From a virus, in IMG/VR virus record IMGVR_UViG_3300008267_000018, positions 20,613 to 84,612 of that record: DNA of 64,000 nucleotides. The stretch is one strand, 5' to 3'. The position numbers and the translations under genes are program-made. Positions 8,204-14,227 of the stretch are shown here, piece after piece. Position 1 is the first letter of the stretch. The number at the start of each line of letters is the position of its first letter. The notes beneath the pieces were generated by a model, which was given only the letters and a program-made list of their open reading frames with translations, was not told the DNA's origin and did no database searches.

Positions 8204-8971
8204 TTAAGATTCTTTTTTGAATGTCTTGCCATAGCCAACGAAGCCACCATCCTTCTTGCGTTGTGTAACAGCTTGCATAGCCTCAGATCCAGCACGCTGG
8301 CTACCGTGCACCAAAAGTGCAAATGGTTTGTCACCAAGGCAATGGCTGTCGTCATGATCAATCTCAAGACCCAGCTCTGCCGCTTGCTCTTCCGTATATA
8401 CAACGTAAGCAACCCGCTGGAACACATCGCTGTACTTGGGGATCAAGTAGTCGAGTGTCCCACCGGAAGATGCAGTGAGATAGAAGTTGGATGGGATTTG
8501 ATCACGCAGGTTATACCACATACCAAGAGACTTGGTATAAGCATAGAACGTTTGCTTAGGTCGCTGGGCAGCAGCCATCAGCCAAGCACGCATGTAGTTC
8601 TCAGTCCAGAAGTCACCAGACTCATGGACACGTACCAGTTTTTTTGGTGCTTGTAATGTGAGCGATAGGTCGATCAGGTCACGAAGCAACATAGCCTGGT
8701 TCCCATTGGAGTGGATGACCTCACGAATGAGATCCCAGTTGTGCCATCGTGCCGCACGAACGTTGGGCCGCACCTCTGCCATGGCAGCAAAGCAACGGAA
8801 CTCATCTGCTTCTGTGCCCGTGTACTGGGGCAGATCGGTAATGAGTCCGGTGACACGGTCAGCAAATGTCTTACAGACACCAGCGTGTGGGCATGAGTGA
8901 CCAGCAGGCAGCGAGAAGATCAAACGATTCTTGAGCTTGCCGTTGCCGTTGGAGAATTTAAGGAGTTTCAT
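8204..8971 (-). CDS. GP88-family protein
   Basis: 255 aa from ATG 8971. Early residues LPAGHSCPHAGVCKTFADR carry two cysteines (CPHAGVC), followed by FRCFAAMAEVRPNVRAARWH, then VRVHESGDFW and FYAYTKSLGMW. This is the arrangement of the GP88 family (PF17338) found in mycobacteriophages and cyanophages. The cysteine cluster may bind a metal; the biochemical role is unknown. A longer frame opens at an AUG inside the upstream hairpin (9022) but adds only unconserved residues. A recurrent hairpin lies 46 nt upstream. Confidence 0.7.
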   Translation of the reverse strand: MKLLKFSNGNGKLKNRLIFSLPAGHSCPHAGVCKTFADRVTGLITDLPQYTGTEADEFRCFAAMAEVRPNVRAARWHNWDLIREVIHSNGNQAMLLRDLIDLSLTLQAPKKLVRVHESGDFWTENYMRAWLMAAAQRPKQTFYAYTKSLGMWYNLRDQIPSNFYLTASSGGTLDYLIPKYSDVFQRVAYVVYTEEQAAELGLEIDHDDSHCLGDKPFALLVHGSQRAGSEAMQAVTQRKKDGGFVGYGKTFKKES

Positions 8972-9016
8972 TGGTGTTGAATGTGATTGATTAGTAGAAC
9001 TGATGAATGAGTTTAG

Positions 9017-9031
9017 GGACATCTCAGGTCC
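9017..9031 (-). promoter_or_regulatory. recurrent 5'-UTR hairpin, copy 4
   Basis: GGAC/GTCC stem, 7-nt loop, then CTAAACTC in the mRNA; 46 nt before the GP88-family start. The AUG within the hairpin is in frame with the gene. Confidence 0.6.
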
Positions 9032-9083
9032 GTATCCCGTACAGGAATATTACCAGATCCCCTGCGCCGCAAGGGATTTGGTG

Positions 9084-9106
9084 CTACGATTCGGTCGTAG
9101 TTTTTT
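9084..9106 (+). terminator. plus-oriented intrinsic terminator inside the minus-strand block
   Basis: CTACGA/TCGTAG stem with TTCGG loop followed by six T on the plus strand. On the minus strand it has no T run, so it would stop plus-strand (antisense) transcripts. An ATCCC/GGGAT hairpin lies just before it. Confidence 0.5.
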
Positions 9107-9329
9107 AGGAGTCACTAGGCATTCCGTCGCCGGTGGACGGCGGGCAGGTCAGTACGCGAGAGTGCTCACCATCCACCACCTCAATCACACCAGACATCAA
9201 GTCATCTGGTACAAAGTTCAAGGCATTGCGGATGTAGAGCATTGAGTCCGTGTACTCACGTCCATCCAATCCACCTAAAGCAATAGCTTCCCAGTGTTCA
9301 ATAGCTAGTTCTTTAATTGAGTATTCCAT
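9105..9329 (-). CDS. hypothetical protein, 74 aa
   Basis: Residues 1-30 are helical (SIKELAIEHWEAIALGGLDG); the rest is mixed. The stop codon lies in the T run of the plus-oriented terminator. It is directly adjacent to the 83-aa gene (stop-start within 1 nt). Not recognised. Confidence 0.55.
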   Translation of the reverse strand: MEYSIKELAIEHWEAIALGGLDGREYTDSMLYIRNALNFVPDDLMSGVIEVVDGEHSRVLTCPPSTGDGMPSDS

Positions 9330-9581
9330 TTAAATACAAGAACTCTTTTCATCTTGTTCCAGTTCTTTTATTAAGTCTTCAACGACATGAGAGGGAATGC
9401 AGTGTGGTGTTTCCACCCAGTCCTCACCGTAATAAGTTGTCTCTTCGGAATTCATGAGTTGCTTCAAAGCTGCGGCAACAGCATAGCGATGCCAATACGC
9501 TCTATCTTGTTGATGACTATCCCAAAAAACCTGCATGATTTTTCTTGTCAATTTTTGAATAGCAGTAAATTTTTTGGTCAT
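9330..9581 (-). CDS. hypothetical protein, 83 aa
   Basis: A basic helical N-terminus (TAIQKLTRKIMQVFWDSHQQ) and acidic C-terminus. It overlaps thyX by 4 nt (ATGA) and is therefore probably coupled to it. Unknown function. Confidence 0.55.
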   Translation of the reverse strand: MTKKFTAIQKLTRKIMQVFWDSHQQDRAYWHRYAVAAALKQLMNSEETTYYGEDWVETPHCIPSHVVEDLIKELEQDEKSSCI

Positions 9582-10210
9582 TCGAATACAGCCTCGCCAA
9601 TGATGGGGAATTGTTCACAGAAGATCTCTTTGATCTCCTCTGCAATTTGCCGATGCTCGAGCTGAGTGCTTACATCACAACGCAGTTGTAGGTAATGGAT
9701 CCATGAACGGAGTGATCCATTCATGTACATCTTTGTCTTAGTTGCAATAGGAAGTACAGCACGTGCACATTCCTTGGCAACACCGCTGCTAACCATCTCG
9801 CGATACAGATGTTCTGCATCTTCAAACAAATGGCCAATGCGTCGATAGTATCCAGCAATTACATCAGGAGACAAATCGTCAATACTATTCTGACGATTCT
9901 TGATGTCCTGCCTACGCAGATGTGGGATAACAGATGAGCCCAGTTCACCTACGTCCGCATACCGCTGGCTAAATTCCTGGAAAGAGAATGAACGATGCCT
10001 TAGTATTTGCGCTGAGATACCACGAGTTGTTTCGATTTCAACACAAAGGTTAGCCATCTCGTATGGTGACCAGTGCTTGTGCTTAATCAGATAACGCAAC
10101 AGGCGTGGTGCTGTATCCATGTTGTCTTGATTTTTTGGAGCGCTTACGCGTGCCATCTTGACAATCATTTCTTCTGCGTTGGGCGTAGCCCAAACAAGCT
10201 TGACGTTCAT
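9578..10210 (-). CDS. thyX: flavin-dependent thymidylate synthase ThyX
   Basis: 210 aa from ATG 10210 (MNVKLVWATPNAEEM), the usual ThyX beginning; an upstream in-frame ATG at 10255 would overlap the previous gene. The signature RHRxxS is R71-H72-R73-S76, followed by QRY as usual. It converts dUMP to dTMP with methylene-THF, FAD and NADPH. Family length is ~210-250 aa. With dCTP deaminase (55270-55857) it would steer pyrimidines to dTTP during phage DNA synthesis. Confidence 0.95.
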   Translation of the reverse strand: MNVKLVWATPNAEEMIVKMARVSAPKNQDNMDTAPRLLRYLIKHKHWSPYEMANLCVEIETTRGISAQILRHRSFSFQEFSQRYADVGELGSSVIPHLRRQDIKNRQNSIDDLSPDVIAGYYRRIGHLFEDAEHLYREMVSSGVAKECARAVLPIATKTKMYMNGSLRSWIHYLQLRCDVSTQLEHRQIAEEIKEIFCEQFPIIGEAVFE

Positions 10211-10223
10211 ACCGGAGGCGGGG

Positions 10224-10472
10224 TTAGCGTTCCCAATCATAGTTGTAACGGACATCGTTTTCGCCTTTAACAGCTTGTTCGATTAACCAATTAGACACAT
10301 CATGAATTGTTTCGTTACGAAGCCTGCGATTGCAATCAACTTCAATGAGTTCAGTTGGAATACGCTCGGCAATCATACGCATAAACTTTGCATATTTTTC
10401 TCCTGGATTTGAATGCCAAGATTCATCAAGGTGTTTCATTTGAATCCATAAAGGAAGTGTGTTGTTTGCCAT
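10224..10472 (-). CDS. hypothetical protein, 82 aa
   Basis: Mixed helical protein with EDNxR-free charged C-terminus (GENDVRYNYDWER); ends 13 nt before the thyX start. The leader is purine-poor (AACATAACACC before ATG). Not recognised. Confidence 0.55.
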   Translation of the reverse strand: MANNTLPLWIQMKHLDESWHSNPGEKYAKFMRMIAERIPTELIEVDCNRRLRNETIHDVSNWLIEQAVKGENDVRYNYDWER

Positions 10473-10505
10473 GGTGTTATGTTGATAGCCTTTCTAATTC
10501 TGACA

Positions 10506-10757
10506 TTAGACATTGGGTTCATCTGGTAGTTCGTTGATTAATGCATAGTCACCAATGATTGCAAGCGCTGCTTTGTTGTAAGCACGTGCTGCGTCAATCT
10601 CATTTTCATAATTGCCAAGATAGTAGCGCTTCCCTTTGTAGGTCAACGTTGCTCGGTACATACCCTTGTTGCCTCGGCTTACACCACGGTATTTGCTGTA
10701 AGCAGTAGCAGGTCTTGGCCTGGATGCCTGAGAAAGATAGAAGTCTTTATCAGTCAT
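10506..10757 (-). CDS. AP2 DNA-binding domain protein
   Basis: 83 aa from ATG 10757 (MTDKDFYLSQASRPRPATAY), which has AGGAAA just before it; longer frames would run through the neighbouring gene. Residues ~26-75 form a complete AP2/ERF domain: SKYRGVSRGNKGMYRATLT, then YLGNYENEIDAARAYNKAAL. In phages this domain is typically attached to HNH homing endonucleases. Here it stands alone without any nuclease part, so it may be a remnant or a free DNA-binding protein. Confidence 0.75.
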   Translation of the reverse strand: MTDKDFYLSQASRPRPATAYSKYRGVSRGNKGMYRATLTYKGKRYYLGNYENEIDAARAYNKAALAIIGDYALINELPDEPNV

Positions 10758-10773
10758 TTTCCTGGTGAGATAG

Positions 10774-10950
10774 CTAACCATTGGCTTGCTCCAGTTCGTT
10801 GGCAAGTTTCCACAAGTAATCTTGAGATGCAGAATCATAAAGCTGATCCGCAGCAGCACGAAGGACGGCAGCGATGTCGTTATTCCTGTACCAAGTCTTG
10901 CGGCCAGCAGCATCCAACACCGCTTGAGCGGCAGGGGAAAGGTCAGTCAT
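10774..10950 (-). CDS. 'LSPAA' small repeat-family protein, copy 1
   Basis: 58 aa, beginning MTDLSPAAQAVLDAAG and ending KLANELEQANG, with AAVLRAAADQL in the middle. Three neighbours share this three-part pattern. Its ATG overlaps the previous stop by exactly 8 nt (ATGACTGA). Role unknown. Confidence 0.7.
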   Translation of the reverse strand: MTDLSPAAQAVLDAAGRKTWYRNNDIAAVLRAAADQLYDSASQDYLWKLANELEQANG

Positions 10951-11143
10951 TGATGCCCTCCAGTTCGTCGGCGATGGTGAGGATGTTTTTCTCAGTAATA
11001 CCAAAATACTTAAGTTCTTGTACCACAGCCCGCAGAACGGCGGCAGTACAGCGATAATCTTTGGCCATAGGGCCATCTAACCAGCCACAGTTATTCATGT
11101 AAGCATCCAGCACTGCATCAGCGGCTGGGGAAAGTTCAGTCAT
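10943..11143 (-). CDS. 'LSPAA' small repeat-family protein, copy 2
   Basis: 66 aa, MTELSPAADAVLDAYMNN...AAVLRAVVQELKYFG...TIADELEGIND. Paralogue of the neighbours, with the central part longer than copy 1. Both junctions are 8-nt overlaps, so the set is read by translational coupling. Confidence 0.7.
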   Translation of the reverse strand: MTELSPAADAVLDAYMNNCGWLDGPMAKDYRCTAAVLRAVVQELKYFGITEKNILTIADELEGIND

Positions 11144-11327
11144 TAATGTTCTCCAGTTCGTTGGCAATATCTAAAATGTCTTGCCGAATATCATCTGCTC
11201 CTTTAATACGTGATGCTAATGCATAGAGAGTAGCAATAACAATTTGACGGGAATACGAATCAGGTTCTACTTCCCATTCAGCAACAGCGTCAAAGATTGC
11301 TTGACTAGCAGGGGAAAGGTTAGTCAT
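11136..11327 (-). CDS. 'LSPAA' small repeat-family protein, copy 3
   Basis: 63 aa from ATG 11327 (MTNLSPASQAIFDAVAEWEV), ending DIANELENIND. The most diverged of the four copies in its first half, yet it keeps the same ends and junctions. Function not known. Confidence 0.7.
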   Translation of the reverse strand: MTNLSPASQAIFDAVAEWEVEPDSYSRQIVIATLYALASRIKGADDIRQDILDIANELENIND

Positions 11328-11664
11328 CAAGTTGCTCCAGTGCTAAACGAATGGTGTCCACCTCAGCTTCACTCCAAAAATCTTTTGGATATTTCAGCGT
11401 TTCTAGTGCCTGTTCCTTCAAGCTCGGCGGCTTGGGGCGCATTGCTTCTTTTAAGGATTCACCCATTGGAGTAATCCTTAGATGCGGTTCATTCAAGGTA
11501 TTGTAATCTAGCCACTCTGCATCTTTTGCAAGTTGTTGGTCTGCGCCCCACTGAGCAGCACGTGCAGCAATATGAAGCTCGTAAAGCCAATCACGTTCGT
11601 CATAACACTTTTCAGAAGCCCACTGCTCTATGAGCTCGCGAGGTGGGGTAATAGAGTTAGTCAT
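11320..11664 (-). CDS. 'ITPPPELV' family protein, copy 1
   Basis: 114 aa from ATG 11664: MTNSITPPRELIEQW at the start, AARAAQWGADQQL in the middle and PPSLKEQALETL...LALEQLDD at the end. Copies at 12106-12453 and 16727-17071 share all three blocks. Small proteins of this kind are known from marine Synechococcus and their phages; no function is established. Joined to both neighbours by 8-nt overlaps. Confidence 0.7.
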   Translation of the reverse strand: MTNSITPPRELIEQWASEKCYDERDWLYELHIAARAAQWGADQQLAKDAEWLDYNTLNEPHLRITPMGESLKEAMRPKPPSLKEQALETLKYPKDFWSEAEVDTIRLALEQLDD

Positions 11665-11707
11665 CGTTCGGCCTCCTGAACTCACCTACATACGATTCGT
11701 CAGTCAT
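11657..11707 (-). CDS. 16-codon linker mini-gene
   Basis: ATG 11707 to TAA 11657: MTDESYVGEFRRPNDD. It exactly fills the gap between two modular genes, and each end makes the same 8-nt overlap (ATGACTGA upstream, ATGACTAA downstream) as all other junctions in the array. It contains AGGAGG, a perfect Shine-Dalgarno for the next gene. This regularity is the evidence that it is a real module and not chance. Confidence 0.55.
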   Translation of the reverse strand: MTDESYVGEFRRPNDD

Positions 11708-12113
11708 TGGGCATAGCCTCCAGCTCGGCGGCGATGACGAGAAGTTGGGCGCGGATCTCGTCCATAGCGTCCCAACGCACAAAAGGTGTGCCGATTAGTG
11801 GAGGAGCAGTCTCTGGCACCACTTGATCCGCAGCAGCTTGCAGGGCGGCGGCAGCAATCCAGCGGGATTCGTTTAGGCAGTCATCTGCCCCCCAGGAGCT
11901 GGCACCGTTGGCGGCATCCAGCACAGCTTCAGCGGCGGGGGAGAGGTCAGTCATGGGCAGGCGATCGCTCACCGGGATGGGCTGCGGCCCCTCCGGCTCG
12001 GGCTGGTCCAGGGCGGCGCGGGCGCGTTCCAGCAAGGCGTGATGGACTTCATCCACCGCATAGGTATTGAACGCGGCGTGAAGCTCAGCGCACAGCTCTC
12101 GGTAGTCAGTCAT
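11700..12113 (-). CDS. fusion of a 'MTDYRELCAEL' module with an 'LSPAA' module
   Basis: 137 aa. Residues 1-53 (MTDYRELCAELHAAFNTYAV, then a Pro/Glu linker) are unlike the neighbours. From residue 54 the protein restarts as MTDLSPAAEAVLDAANGASS and ends LLVIAAELEAMPND, a full LSPAA unit. The internal Met suggests that two once-separate genes fused. The DNA is visibly GC-rich and holds the cyanobacterial HIP1 palindrome GCGATCGC at 11961-11968. Confidence 0.7.
   Translation of the reverse strand: MTDYRELCAELHAAFNTYAVDEVHHALLERARAALDQPEPEGPQPIPVSDRLPMTDLSPAAEAVLDAANGASSWGADDCLNESRWIAAAALQAAADQVVPETAPPLIGTPFVRWDAMDEIRAQLLVIAAELEAMPND
11961..11968. other. HIP1 palindrome GCGATCGC
   Basis: HIP1 is highly over-represented in many cyanobacterial genomes. 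I noticed no other exact copy in this window; this one falls in the GC-rich modular island, consistent with acquisition from a host chromosome. Confidence 0.8.
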
Positions 12114-12453
12114 GGAGTTGCTCTAGTGCGCGGCGGATGGTCTGGGCGGCGTTGTTGTTGATGTGCCCACCTTCCCAAGCGTTCTCAAGCATTTCAAGCG
12201 CCTGCTCCTTCAAGCTCGGCGGATTGGGGCGGCGGGCGGCGCGGATGTAGCGAGCAAAGTCATAAGCATCCTCACCAGCGTCAATTTCAACCAGCCTTAG
12301 GCACGCCTCCAGCTCCTGGTCGGCGCCCCATTGGGCGGCGTGGTGGGCAATAAACAACTCGTATGCCCAGTTCTCGTCGTTGCTTTGAACAGGGCTAGCA
12401 GCTGACCACTGCTGCACCAGCTCCGGCGGTGGGGTGATGGGGTGGTTAGTCAT
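12106..12453 (-). CDS. 'ITPPPELV' family protein, copy 2
   Basis: 115 aa, MTNHPITPPPELVQQW at the start, HHAAQWGADQELEACL, RAARRPNPPSLKEQALEML and ALEQLHD at the end. Paralogue of 11320-11664 and 16727-17071. Codons are GC-rich compared with the surrounding genes. It is the first gene of the overlapping module array, 2 nt after the stop of the gene at 12456. Confidence 0.7.
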   Translation of the reverse strand: MTNHPITPPPELVQQWSAASPVQSNDENWAYELFIAHHAAQWGADQELEACLRLVEIDAGEDAYDFARYIRAARRPNPPSLKEQALEMLENAWEGGHINNNAAQTIRRALEQLHD

Positions 12454-12455
12454 TG

Positions 12456-12758
12456 TTATTCTCCAAGTAATGCGCAGGTTTGATCCATGAGTTGAGGGAA
12501 TACTTCAATAGGACAAATGCGACATTGCGCATGTTCCGTTGGTGTCTTGAGATGATCCCATTGAATCATCAATACTTTCATGGTGCGTTTACCAGTTAAG
12601 AACTTGGTGCGCACTTCAACCACAGTGCCGTACCGCTGGCTGCGGTACTGAGCAATGCGTGCTTTAACTTCTTGACGCACAGCAATCAAGCCATGAGTCT
12701 TGGGACGTTCGGCAACTCGGTCACCGACTTTGTAAATGAACTGAGCTTTGGTTGACAT
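12456..12758 (-). CDS. small basic beta-rich protein (KOW/SH3-like?)
   Basis: 100 aa from ATG 12758 (MSTKAQFIYKVGDRVAERPK). It has strands typical of a small SH3-like barrel: KVGDRVAE near the start and YGTVVEVRTK in the middle. Cys82/Cys85 (CRIC) occur near the end. The start overlaps the preceding TAA by one base. Could contact nucleic acid; not recognised further. Confidence 0.5.
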   Translation of the reverse strand: MSTKAQFIYKVGDRVAERPKTHGLIAVRQEVKARIAQYRSQRYGTVVEVRTKFLTGKRTMKVLMIQWDHLKTPTEHAQCRICPIEVFPQLMDQTCALLGE

Positions 12759-13096
12759 TAGATGTGAGTCCAAACTTTGCGATTGACAATACGTGAGACA
12801 TGCCCACGATTGATGCCGTAGATAACAGAGATAGCAAAATTAGTTTTGCCCTCTTGTTTTAACTTGCGAATGTCCAAGATGTTTTGCTCAGTCAATACTG
12901 AGAATCCATTCTTAGATCCTTGCGTATCAGCAAGCTTACCGCCTTTCTTAGGACCACGCCTATAGTTTTCATACCGTTCAATGGTACGAAACTTATGGTC
13001 GCAATCCAAACAACGGATGTAGCGTTTGGTTAATGTTTCGTAATGATCAGTACACGTAACTCGTGTGTTAGTCGATTGACACTGATGGCACTTCAT
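12758..13096 (-). CDS. NrdR-type zinc ribbon fused to a helix-turn-helix
   Basis: 112 aa. Residues 1-42 read MKCHQCQSTNTRVT...IRCLDCDHKFRTIERYE. This is a CxxC...CxxC zinc ribbon closely like the N-terminus of the ribonucleotide reductase repressor NrdR, including the aromatic/basic tail of the ribbon. The ATP-cone that completes NrdR is absent. Residues ~66-112 (LTEQNILDIRKLKQEGKTNF, HVSRIVNRKVW) instead form the HTH seen at the ends of phage HNH nucleases. Likely a small DNA-binding regulator. Confidence 0.6.
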   Translation of the reverse strand: MKCHQCQSTNTRVTCTDHYETLTKRYIRCLDCDHKFRTIERYENYRRGPKKGGKLADTQGSKNGFSVLTEQNILDIRKLKQEGKTNFAISVIYGINRGHVSRIVNRKVWTHI

Positions 13097-13409
13097 TTGT
13101 TTTGTTGGGTTGAAGTTGATCTAGATTAAGAGCATCAAGCATGTCAACCGTTACATGCGGACTAACAAGCTTGAAGCAATCAACAATTAAATCATGTTTA
13201 CGTTCTAATGGTTTGTAATAATCAAACAAAATTTCTTCTGCTCGATCAAAGTTGTCATACTGTCCAGTCAATCGTTCAAGGACATCACTGGTCATGCAGT
13301 CAACAATTGCAGGCACAAGTGTTTCGCATACAGGACCCCATGCCCAGTCTGGGATGTGATCAACAATCTGATCAATGAGATCTAGATCAATAGGAGTTGA
13401 GCTTGTCAT
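13068..13409 (-). CDS. hypothetical protein, 113 aa
   Basis: Start set at ATG 13409 (MTSSTPIDLDLIDQIVDHIP); a longer frame would include the terminator hairpin at 13417-13438. Helical and acidic. Its 3' end overlaps the zinc-ribbon gene by 29 nt in another frame. Not recognised. Confidence 0.55.
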   Translation of the reverse strand: MTSSTPIDLDLIDQIVDHIPDWAWGPVCETLVPAIVDCMTSDVLERLTGQYDNFDRAEEILFDYYKPLERKHDLIVDCFKLVSPHVTVDMLDALNLDQLQPNKTNEVPSVSID

Positions 13410-13410
13410 A

Positions 13411-13440
13411 GAGAAAGACCCCCGCTTGCGCAGGGGTCCG
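13411..13440 (-). terminator. GC-rich hairpin terminator
   Basis: GACCCC/GGGGTC stem followed on the minus strand by TTTCTC, located just after the stop of 13458-13820. A moderately strong intrinsic terminator or attenuator. Confidence 0.5.
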
Positions 13441-13457
13441 AACATTCCGCAAGTAGT

Positions 13458-13820
13458 TTACGCTGGCTGGGCCTGCGTGTCCACCACCTGATCCAACATT
13501 CCATTTTCCTTAAGGCGATCAAGCATGCCGCACATGATGTTGGCATGAGCATGAGTCTGCTCCATGAATGCACGTGCACGCTCTGCTGACATGACATGGA
13601 TGCCACCATCAGGAGCTACGTACTTCCAGCTGCCATCAGGCTGTGGATCCCCCTGGAGCGCAAGCCGTTCAGAGTTGTGGACGTACTTGATCTCTAGGTT
13701 GTGATAGTCATGGAGACCGTCCTGAGCTGTCCAGGTAGCGCCAATGTTGTAGCGCTGGTCAGCATCTGAGTATGCGTGGAACTCAGGGATGATGTGCTTG
13801 AAGCAGGCAAAGATGTTCAT
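13458..13820 (-). CDS. hypothetical protein, 120 aa
   Basis: Start at ATG 13820 (MNIFACFKHIIPEFHAYSDA), preceded by CTACTCAACTCAAACACA and no Shine-Dalgarno. It contains GGIHVMSAERARAFMEQTHA in the second half. It lies directly downstream of the tRNA gene, so it is probably cotranscribed with it. Not recognised. Confidence 0.6.
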   Translation of the reverse strand: MNIFACFKHIIPEFHAYSDADQRYNIGATWTAQDGLHDYHNLEIKYVHNSERLALQGDPQPDGSWKYVAPDGGIHVMSAERARAFMEQTHAHANIMCGMLDRLKENGMLDQVVDTQAQPA

Positions 13821-13843
13821 TGTGTTTGAGTTGAGTAGATAGG

Positions 13844-13919
13844 TGGTACCCGAGGTGAGATTCGAACTCACGCTTGAGGACTTTTAAGGTCCTTGCCTCT
13901 TCCGCTGGGCTACTCGGGC
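13844..13919 (-). tRNA. tRNA with anticodon UAA (reads UUA, Leu), short variable loop
   Basis: A complete cloverleaf of 76 nt with encoded CCA. Acceptor GCCCGAG pairs with CTCGGGT (one G-U). The D arm is GCCC...AGGC with a 13-22 mismatch. The anticodon stem AGGAC/GTCCT carries loop CTTAAAA, so the anticodon is UAA. The variable loop has 5 nt; T stem GTGAG/CTCAC with loop TTCGAAT. Leu tRNAs are normally class II with a long variable arm; this one is class I. Its first ten bases are shared with the 3' end of the CDS at 13910-14176. Confidence 0.85.
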
Positions 13920-14176
13920 TCACTTGGACTTACATCAATAGATGTTGAATGCCAAGTGTGATCTTGTGGCAATACTTCCATACCGTACTGCCAGCTGTCA
14001 TAGTCATCCTCATTACGAGGATCTTGTTCATCAATCAATACATAGTCAGGTGTGCCATGAGTATGTATGTACTCACCAAGGTTGGCAAGTGCCATTGCTA
14101 GCAGCTGTTGTTCTTCAAGAGTAATGTCACGGTGTTCAAACTCTTGATCAGTGTGCTTGCTAAACGGTTCAGTCAT
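13910..14176 (-). CDS. hypothetical acidic protein ending inside the tRNA
   Basis: 88 aa. Helical core EEQQLLAMALANLGEYIH, otherwise acidic. The last codons (CCC GAG TAG) are the 5' strand of the tRNA acceptor stem, so processing of the tRNA would cut the mRNA just before the stop codon. Unknown function. Confidence 0.6.
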   Translation of the reverse strand: MTEPFSKHTDQEFEHRDITLEEQQLLAMALANLGEYIHTHGTPDYVLIDEQDPRNEDDYDSWQYGMEVLPQDHTWHSTSIDVSPSEPE

Positions 14177-14227
14177 GGATGAATGCCAGCCCTAGTATCG
14201 AGGCTAAGGCTGGCAAGCCTGTGCGGG

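Noticed and set aside
13844-13919. Ochre-suppressor tRNA
   Set aside because: The anticodon is UAA read 5' to 3', which pairs with UUA (Leu). A suppressor of UAA would need UUA.
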